Below, one piece after another: positions 33,022 to 38,844 of a stretch of 40,148 nt of DNA. The stretch's first letter is position 1. The number at the start of each line of letters is the position of its first letter. The notes under the pieces are model-generated. The model made no database searches. It saw nothing but the letters and a program-made list of their open reading frames with translations, and was not told where the DNA came from. Origin of the DNA: Clostridia bacterium (lineage in GTDB: Bacteria > Bacillota_A > Clostridia > Oscillospirales > CAG-272); the NCBI GenBank assembly GCA_017454075.1, contig JAFTDQ010000123.1:1-40148 (forward strand). Direction: 5' to 3'. The position numbers and the translations under genes were made by a program.

Positions 33022-34521
33022 ATGAAAAAGATTATCGCTCTGCTGCTTTCCGCGGTCATGATCGTTTTTGTCGTTACCGCCTGCGCTTCAGGGACTCCCG
33101 CCGTGCCGGGAGACACGTCCGGCAAGGGCGGGGATACCTCCGCCGGCGCAGATACTTCCGTGCCGAAGGAAGAGAATTACGGAAACGTTCCGCTGAGCGA
33201 CAGGGATAAATTCGAAGGCAAGGAGTTCAGGATCGCCACCTACAAAGGGGGAAACGTCGATATATACTGGGCGTGTTTCTTTGACGTCGACGAGCCGGAC
33301 GAAAGCGACCGCCTCCAGGCTGACGCGCATAAGCGCAACGTCGAAATAGAGGAAAAGTTCGGCTGCAAGATAACCTGCGACGAAAACTGGACGTGGGCGG
33401 GATACAAAGACGGCAAGGCCTATATGTATCAGCTTGCCGGGGACGGCGACATGATTTATGATCTGTATTTCCTCGAGGGCTGCTACGCGATGTCGGACTT
33501 TATAATCGACGGAATGCTCTACGACGTATCGACTCTTCCGTACGTCAACCTTGACGCTGATTATTATCACAGTCAGTTCAACAAAACCTTCGAGATGAAA
33601 TCAAAAAACTATATTTTCTCGTCGGATCTGACGTATCCGTGCCACAGCGCTCAGAGGATATACGTCAACGAAGACATGCTTGTCAACCTGAATTATGACG
33701 AGAATTATCTTTACGATCTGGTCGACGACGGAAGCTGGACGCTTGACGTGATATTCCGGATGATTGACGGTCTGAACGAAGATCTGAATCAGGACGGGAT
33801 CATGGATATAAACGACCGTTACGGGTTTGACGGTATGCCGGGTACGCCTTTGCATTTCTTCTCGGGTGCCGGCCTCAGGGGTTCGTATATAACCGATAAC
33901 GGATGGGAGTTCGATTACGGAAGCGACAAGGCGATAAAGGTCGTTGACAGACTCAAAACGTTCTGCGACAGTCCCGACACGTACCTTAAGGAATGGAGCT
34001 ACGACCCGTTCCTTAAAGGAAACGCGCTGTTTGTGTCTTCCGGCGCCGAGCTCAGACAGATCAAGAACTGGGAACTCGATATGCATATAGGGATCCTCCC
34101 GAACCCGAAATACGACGAAAGCCAGGAAAGATATTATAATCTGTGTCAGGGCGGTCCGCTCATCGTTCCGTCGGATATTAAGGATCCCGAATTCGTCGGC
34201 GCGATGATCGAGGCGATGTCCTACGGTTCGCAGAAATATCTCGTTCCGGCATTCTACCACAACTTTGTCCAGCAGAGGATAATTCAGGACGACCGGTCAA
34301 GGGAAAACTGGCGCAGGATGCTGACCGAATGGTCGGTTTTCGAATTCACTTATCTTATTGCGCCTAACGAAGACCTTCAGAACTTCGGACCCGCTTTGTT
34401 CCCGATTTTCAGAATCGTTGACGGAGAGGCGAACACTTATTCGTCAAGCTGGGCCGAGGTCGAAGACGTTATGAAGCTGGTATGCAACCAGTTCTACAAG
34501 AAATTCATGTCCAAGGTTTGA
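33022..34521 (+). CDS. Extracellular solute-binding-like lipoprotein, second copy
   Basis: This 499-residue lipoprotein (Cys21 after VVTA) is a full-length paralogue of the one at 19060, with the same blocks: NYGNVPLSDRDKFEGKEF, RNVEIEEKFGCKITCDENW, SSDLTYPCHSAQRIYVNED, NEDLNQDGIMDINDRYGF and GAMIEAMSYGSQKYLVPAF. The conserved tryptophans and Asp/Asn-rich lobes fit carbohydrate binding. AAAGGAGA precedes the ATG. It heads unit C, again with no ABC permease gene beside it. Confidence 0.8.
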   Translation: MKKIIALLLSAVMIVFVVTACASGTPAVPGDTSGKGGDTSAGADTSVPKEENYGNVPLSDRDKFEGKEFRIATYKGGNVDIYWACFFDVDEPDESDRLQADAHKRNVEIEEKFGCKITCDENWTWAGYKDGKAYMYQLAGDGDMIYDLYFLEGCYAMSDFIIDGMLYDVSTLPYVNLDADYYHSQFNKTFEMKSKNYIFSSDLTYPCHSAQRIYVNEDMLVNLNYDENYLYDLVDDGSWTLDVIFRMIDGLNEDLNQDGIMDINDRYGFDGMPGTPLHFFSGAGLRGSYITDNGWEFDYGSDKAIKVVDRLKTFCDSPDTYLKEWSYDPFLKGNALFVSSGAELRQIKNWELDMHIGILPNPKYDESQERYYNLCQGGPLIVPSDIKDPEFVGAMIEAMSYGSQKYLVPAFYHNFVQQRIIQDDRSRENWRRMLTEWSVFEFTYLIAPNEDLQNFGPALFPIFRIVDGEANTYSSSWAEVEDVMKLVCNQFYKKFMSKV

Positions 34522-34548
34522 CGTATTTCAGAAAAGGAGAATATACTG

Positions 34549-35634
34549 ATGGGATTTTTATCGCTTGCGGGAAGAGAAGTGTGCGTCCTTCCGACGCATT
34601 CGGAAAACATGCGCAATTCGGAGGGCAGTTTTTTCCGGCTGAAGGACAATTCGATCATTTACGTCTGGTCGCACTACTATGAGATGTGCGACGACTGCGA
34701 TCTCGCGGACTTCGGATGTATCCGTTCCTACGACGAGGGCATGACCTGGGTCGAGAGAAGGATCATGTACGGCGACGGCCACGAAAACCTCATGGACCCG
34801 ACCCTTTTCCGGCTTAAAAACGGGGACGTTGGCATGGTATACGTGCGTCACGACAGGTGCGGCACCTGGGAGGAGAGATCCAACAGCAATATCTATCACA
34901 AAGGAATGCTGTATTTTACAAAATCGTCCGACGAATGTCAGACGTGGTCTGAGCCGAAGCTCATAACTCCCGAGGACGAAGGCTTCTGTTTTGTAAACGG
35001 GCACGGCACGAGACTGAAGAGCGGACGTATACTGATCCCCGTAGCCAATCACAGATTTGACCCGTCGTGCTATTACGGGCTCAGCATTTACGGAATAATA
35101 GCTTTCTTCTATTCGGACGACGACGGAGAAACATGGCACGAAGCTCCGCAGCGCGTTTACGGTCTCCCCGAAGAAATAACCGCGACGGGCCTTCAGGAGC
35201 CGTTCCCTTATCAGACGGAGACGGGAAGGATACGCGTGTTCTGCCGGACGGATCTCGGAGTCCAGTACGAAACGTATTCCGACGACGACGGGCTGACCTG
35301 GTCGCCCGCCGTGCCGAACAAACATTTTACTTCGCCGTGTTCGCCGATGGTGATGCTCCGCACCGGCAAATACACAGTCGCCGTCCTCAATCCGATTCCT
35401 CATTACCTTACTCGCGTGGAAAATTCGTCTTACACCGGCGGCGACGACCGCGATCCCTTCATACTCGACATAAGCGAGGATGACGGCAAAACGTTTATAA
35501 GACAGAAGATGCTCGATCCGCGCGTCGGAGTGCAGTATCCCGCCGTATTCGACGGCGGAGACTATTTCCTTGTCGGCTACGAAGTGATACTCGAAGGAGT
35601 CATCGCGAGAGTGCGCCACGACGAGCTGAAATGA
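34549..35634 (+). CDS. Cytoplasmic Asp-box beta-propeller, sialidase-like, second copy
   Basis: This 361-residue paralogue of the 21522 product starts MGFLSLAGREVCVLPTH and has Asp-boxes SYDEGMTW, SSDECQTW, SDDDGETW, SDDDGLTW and SEDDGKTF; the second is degenerate (Cys for Gly). It has no signal peptide. The blocks NGHGTRLKSGRILIPVANHRFD, ATGLQEPFPYQTETGRIRV and PCSPMVM are retained, so the active site is probably conserved between the two copies. AAAAGGAG precedes the ATG. It is the middle gene of unit C. Confidence 0.82.
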   Translation: MGFLSLAGREVCVLPTHSENMRNSEGSFFRLKDNSIIYVWSHYYEMCDDCDLADFGCIRSYDEGMTWVERRIMYGDGHENLMDPTLFRLKNGDVGMVYVRHDRCGTWEERSNSNIYHKGMLYFTKSSDECQTWSEPKLITPEDEGFCFVNGHGTRLKSGRILIPVANHRFDPSCYYGLSIYGIIAFFYSDDDGETWHEAPQRVYGLPEEITATGLQEPFPYQTETGRIRVFCRTDLGVQYETYSDDDGLTWSPAVPNKHFTSPCSPMVMLRTGKYTVAVLNPIPHYLTRVENSSYTGGDDRDPFILDISEDDGKTFIRQKMLDPRVGVQYPAVFDGGDYFLVGYEVILEGVIARVRHDELK

Positions 35635-35651
35635 TCCCGGAATGAAAAAGA

Positions 35652-35684
35652 TCTCCGCTGCCTCCCGTTTCGGGGCGGCGGAGA
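35652..35684 (+). terminator. Hairpin between propeller and DUF4091 copy d
   Basis: Arms 35652-35662 and 35674-35684 pair over 11 positions with one T.G wobble. No T run follows, so this is more likely an RNA processing or stability element. The stem sequence nearly matches the hairpin at 21456-21492. Confidence 0.5.
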
Positions 35685-35727
35685 CGGTATTAATAGGCGT
35701 GCCGACGGAACGACGGCCATACAGGAT

Positions 35728-37515
35728 ATGAAAAAAGATATGAAAAAAATAATTGTTGTTTCGGTAATTCTGATTTTTATACTTACCGCGGCGCTGTCGA
35801 CGGCGTGCTCGCACGGCGGCGGGCCGTCGGACGTCGACGGCACGTCAACGGAAGCGACGTCGGCGCCCGAGGCGGTGACGACGGCGACGGACGGGACTCC
35901 GGCTAAGGTGACCGGATGGTTTGACTACGGTTCCGCGCTTTACAAGCGCGATACATTTACCCCGGGAAACAGGGAGTCGATCGAATTCCAGATGGCTAAA
36001 AACGAGATCGAGGGATTTCAGTATCTCCTGACCTCCGACGCTGACGTCGACGGTCTGCGCTGCGACGTTACGCCGCTTTCCGACGGGCAGGGGCACGTCA
36101 TTGACGGCACCGTAAACGTCGTCCGGTATCTGTGGGTTGACAAAGCGGACGGTATAAGCGAAATATTCACCTGGTACCCCGTGTTCATGCTTCCGATGGA
36201 TGACGAATACCAGGGAGGAAGCTTTGACGTAGCCGCTGACACATGCAGGACGCTCTATATAAGTTACAGAACCGACGCGGACACGGTCCCGGGCACGTAC
36301 ACAGGGAAGCTCTCGGTAAGCAAAAACGGTGATGAGCTCCTCTCGGGAGACGTATCGCTGAGAGTGCGCGACATATTCTATGACGATAAAACCGAATGCC
36401 TGACAATGGTGGGGCTGGGGTATGACAAAGAGGACGGGGACCCGTATACTCCGGCCGGTCCCGAAAGCGCGCCCGCCATGGGTACTCAGCACGGACTGGG
36501 ATTTGCCAATCCGGAGCTTACGCTCGAATACGCCCGGTTCCTTTTTGAAAACAGATTGTGCGCCACGTATCTGCCCTTTCCTGACGATCTCCTCAACGAG
36601 GATTTCGATATGGTAAAGGATTATCTCAACAATCCGAGATTCACCGGCGCCAACCTCAGAAGGCCGTACGTAAAAACCGGAGACGACGTCGCAAGTATTT
36701 CCGACAGCGCGTATGCGACGATGCTCGCAAAGGAGTATCAGACGGCCGTCGAAAACGGCTGGGAGAACAAACTGTATTTCGCCGGTTTCGACGAGCCGCA
36801 CGTTGAAGAGCAGTTTCAGGTTATTATTAACAACGCCGCGTGGGTAAAACGGTATTTCCCGTCGGCGAAATTCCTTGACGCTTTCGGTATCAATCTTACG
36901 CTTGACGGCAGGAACGTCGTTGAGCGCATGTCCGATTACACAACGGCGTACTGTCCCGTAATAAACGTTTTTAAGGGAGAACTGAAGGATTCGCTTCTTA
37001 AACTCAAGCATGAACGCGGAGACACCCTTTTCTGGTATACCTGCGGAGTTCCGAATCCGGATGGCAACAGGGTGGTCGATTTCATGCCGGTGATTCCGGG
37101 GACGACGAAGCGCCTGATGTTCTGGCAGCAGTATCAGCAGGACGTGGACGGCTTCCTTTACTGGAGCATTACCCACTGGAACTGCTGCTATGACGTGTGG
37201 GCGGACGATTATATGGAAACTGATTTCAAATTCCCGAAGAGCGACGCCATGCCGACCGACGCCGGAGTCCTGATCTACTGGCATCCCGTGACGAAGAAGC
37301 CGGTCACGACGCTCGGATTTGAGGCGATGCGGGACGGGATCGAGGACTTCCAGCTCTTTAAGACGGCGGAGCGAAAACTCGGCAGGGAAAAAGTCCTTGA
37401 ATACGTTGAGCAGCTGACGACCGATATAAATCAGTACGTCAGATACGAGGACGGGAGCACCGAACTCCTGAACAATTTGAAAAATCAGGTTTTCGATCTT
37501 CTTGAAAGCGCATAA
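35728..37515 (+). CDS. DUF4091 (GH123-like) lipoprotein, copy d
   Basis: The 595-residue lipoprotein (Cys27 after LSTA) has the copy b/c architecture: GWFDYGSALYKRDTF, AKNEIEGFQYLL, QGGSFDVAADTCRTLYISY, and the barrel with FAGFDEPHVEEQ (Asp355-Glu356). It ends TTLGFEAMRDGIEDFQLFK. It carries a short extra segment around RRPYVKTGDDVASISDSAYA before the catalytic strand, as in copy b. The ATG at 35728 has AGGA close upstream; the ATG at 35740 is a possible alternative. It is the last gene of unit C. Confidence 0.87.
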   Translation: MKKDMKKIIVVSVILIFILTAALSTACSHGGGPSDVDGTSTEATSAPEAVTTATDGTPAKVTGWFDYGSALYKRDTFTPGNRESIEFQMAKNEIEGFQYLLTSDADVDGLRCDVTPLSDGQGHVIDGTVNVVRYLWVDKADGISEIFTWYPVFMLPMDDEYQGGSFDVAADTCRTLYISYRTDADTVPGTYTGKLSVSKNGDELLSGDVSLRVRDIFYDDKTECLTMVGLGYDKEDGDPYTPAGPESAPAMGTQHGLGFANPELTLEYARFLFENRLCATYLPFPDDLLNEDFDMVKDYLNNPRFTGANLRRPYVKTGDDVASISDSAYATMLAKEYQTAVENGWENKLYFAGFDEPHVEEQFQVIINNAAWVKRYFPSAKFLDAFGINLTLDGRNVVERMSDYTTAYCPVINVFKGELKDSLLKLKHERGDTLFWYTCGVPNPDGNRVVDFMPVIPGTTKRLMFWQQYQQDVDGFLYWSITHWNCCYDVWADDYMETDFKFPKSDAMPTDAGVLIYWHPVTKKPVTTLGFEAMRDGIEDFQLFKTAERKLGREKVLEYVEQLTTDINQYVRYEDGSTELLNNLKNQVFDLLESA

Positions 37516-37557
37516 ATAAAGGCGCGCTCCGCTTATGCGGGGCGCGCCGTATTATTT
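37512..37557. terminator. Bidirectional terminator between copy d and AraC3
   Basis: A 12-base-pair stem (37521-37532 with 37537-37548) with one wobble and loop TTAT is flanked by AAATAAA and TATTATTTA. Confidence 0.85.
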
Positions 37558-38464
37558 ACTGTTTCATTTTACTCCCGGTCGAGCAGTACGCCTTCCTGTA
37601 TTTCATCGGAGTCATACCGAACTGACGCTGAAAAGCCTTTGTGAACCCGGCGCGGGATTCAAAACCGACGTCGGACGAAATGCGCTCGATCGACTGTTTT
37701 GTGGTTTTGAAAAGCTCCGCCGCGACCGTGAGCCTTCTCAGGGTGACTGTTCTGTGAAACGACATGTTATAGTTTTTCAGCATGATCCGGTCGAGCTGTC
37801 TTACCGACAGATGAAGGATCTCCGAAGCCTGAGCGGCAGTGATGTCGGTCATATACCGTGACGCGATGAGATCCTCTATCTGTTTGTTGATCATGATATC
37901 GACTTTTTTTTCGGATTCGGACCTTTTGCCTTCCGGCAGCGGAAGCTCGATCCTTCTGTGGGGGAAACGCGTCAGTCTTATAAGAATATCGGCGAGCGTG
38001 GCGGCGAGGTATTTCATTTCTCCGTCGGGCACGCTCTTCATAAGTTCGGTAAGGACCGCGGCTTCGTTCATCCTGCTTTCGGATATTACCGGTTCTTTCG
38101 AATCCAGAAACGACAGGAGATCTTCAAAGAGATTCTGTTCTCCGCAGGACCTTTTTTCAAACAGAAAGTGAATAGCAGGCCAGGAACGGCGGTTTTCGTC
38201 GGAAAGCATAACGTGACGGCATCCCGGGGGGATTATCAGAATATCTCCCGGTTCGAGCGCTTGCTCAGATCCTTCGAACAAAATAACGAATTTCTTTCCG
38301 TCGCACGCGAAAAGCTCATAAAACGGGTGAGTGTGCAAAACCCTAAGGGTGTTGATGTTTTTGCCCTCCACGAGATGAACGTCGTTTGACGAAACGTCGA
38401 GACGTGCGACGTTATCGAAGAGGCGGAAATATACGTTTTCGATCAGAATGTTGTGCTCAAGCAT
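37556..38464 (-). CDS. AraC family transcriptional regulator (AraC3)
   Basis: The 302-residue product has a cupin sensor domain (LHTHPFYELFAC, GDILIIPPGCRHVML) and a C-terminal double helix-turn-helix (LSVRQLDRIMLK, then FESRAGFTKAFQRQFG). I chose the ATG at 38464, with GGAGGA upstream, which aligns MLEHNILIENVYF with the paralogues, over an in-frame ATG at 38497. It is closer to AraC2 than to AraC1 in the DNA-binding half. It is divergent from the large repeat protein at 38845. Confidence 0.92.
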   Translation of the reverse strand: MLEHNILIENVYFRLFDNVARLDVSSNDVHLVEGKNINTLRVLHTHPFYELFACDGKKFVILFEGSEQALEPGDILIIPPGCRHVMLSDENRRSWPAIHFLFEKRSCGEQNLFEDLLSFLDSKEPVISESRMNEAAVLTELMKSVPDGEMKYLAATLADILIRLTRFPHRRIELPLPEGKRSESEKKVDIMINKQIEDLIASRYMTDITAAQASEILHLSVRQLDRIMLKNYNMSFHRTVTLRRLTVAAELFKTTKQSIERISSDVGFESRAGFTKAFQRQFGMTPMKYRKAYCSTGSKMKQ

Positions 38465-38488
38465 CGAATTATTCCTCCGGACGGATAA

Positions 38489-38517
38489 ATTATACACTAT
38501 CCGGACATGCTTGTCAA
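38489..38517 (-). promoter_or_regulatory. Promoter of the AraC3 gene, with GGACAT in the spacer
   Basis: On the minus strand, TTGACA (38517-38512) and TATAAT (38494-38489) are 17 bases apart. The spacer contains CCGGACATG on the plus strand (GGACAT from 38503). A regulator bound there would block this promoter, so self-repression is plausible. Confidence 0.7.
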
Positions 38518-38575
38518 ACTAAGTAAAGCCATAATGGCGTTCTGTGAGCTGTTGGTTCAAAAAAAGAAAACAAAC

Positions 38576-38641
38576 TGGACATTTTTCCCCGAAAAGAGGT
38601 CCGAATTACCTATTTTCACTTGTTAATATTTCTGCTACAAT
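38576..38641 (+). promoter_or_regulatory. Promoter D with AraC-type operator
   Basis: GGACAT at 38577, GTCCG at 38599 and -10 TACAAT at 38636-38641 are present, again with 59 bases from GGACAT to the -10 box. The -35 region (TTTTCA) is weak. Confidence 0.62.
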
Positions 38642-38647
38642 ATCCTC

Positions 38648-38844
38648 ACAAGGGAAAGAGCAGCGGAAATCGTCATAACGTTTCCGCAAGAAAAGAACGT
38701 CCGACCGTTTAAGACAAAAAGATCGGCGGGGGACAGCCGGTTTTCCGGCGCTCCTCGTTCGGCAGAAACGTTTCTCCGCCCCCCGGATAATGTTTGTATC
38801 ATTCGGGCCTTGCCCGAAAATAATAAATCCAAAAGGAGAAAATC
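38648..38844 (+). promoter_or_regulatory. Structured leader of the repeat-protein gene
   Basis: GCGGAAA (38663-38669) pairs with TTTCCGC (38681-38687). TTCGGGC-CTT-GCCCGAA (38802-38818) lies just before the A-rich ribosome-site region. A GCCGG/CCGGC hairpin is near 38737. At about 197 bases this is the longest leader of the four units. No known riboswitch is recognised. With the two promoters it accounts for the gene-free stretch 38465-38844. Confidence 0.45.

Noticed and set aside
35845..37284. 479-codon minus-strand open frame
   Set aside because: It lies fully antisense to DUF4091 copy d, and similar antisense frames occur over the other copies; their resemblance only mirrors the sense genes.
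38648..38844. Known riboswitch in the long leader
   Set aside because: Hairpins are present, but none of the conserved cores I know can be recognised.
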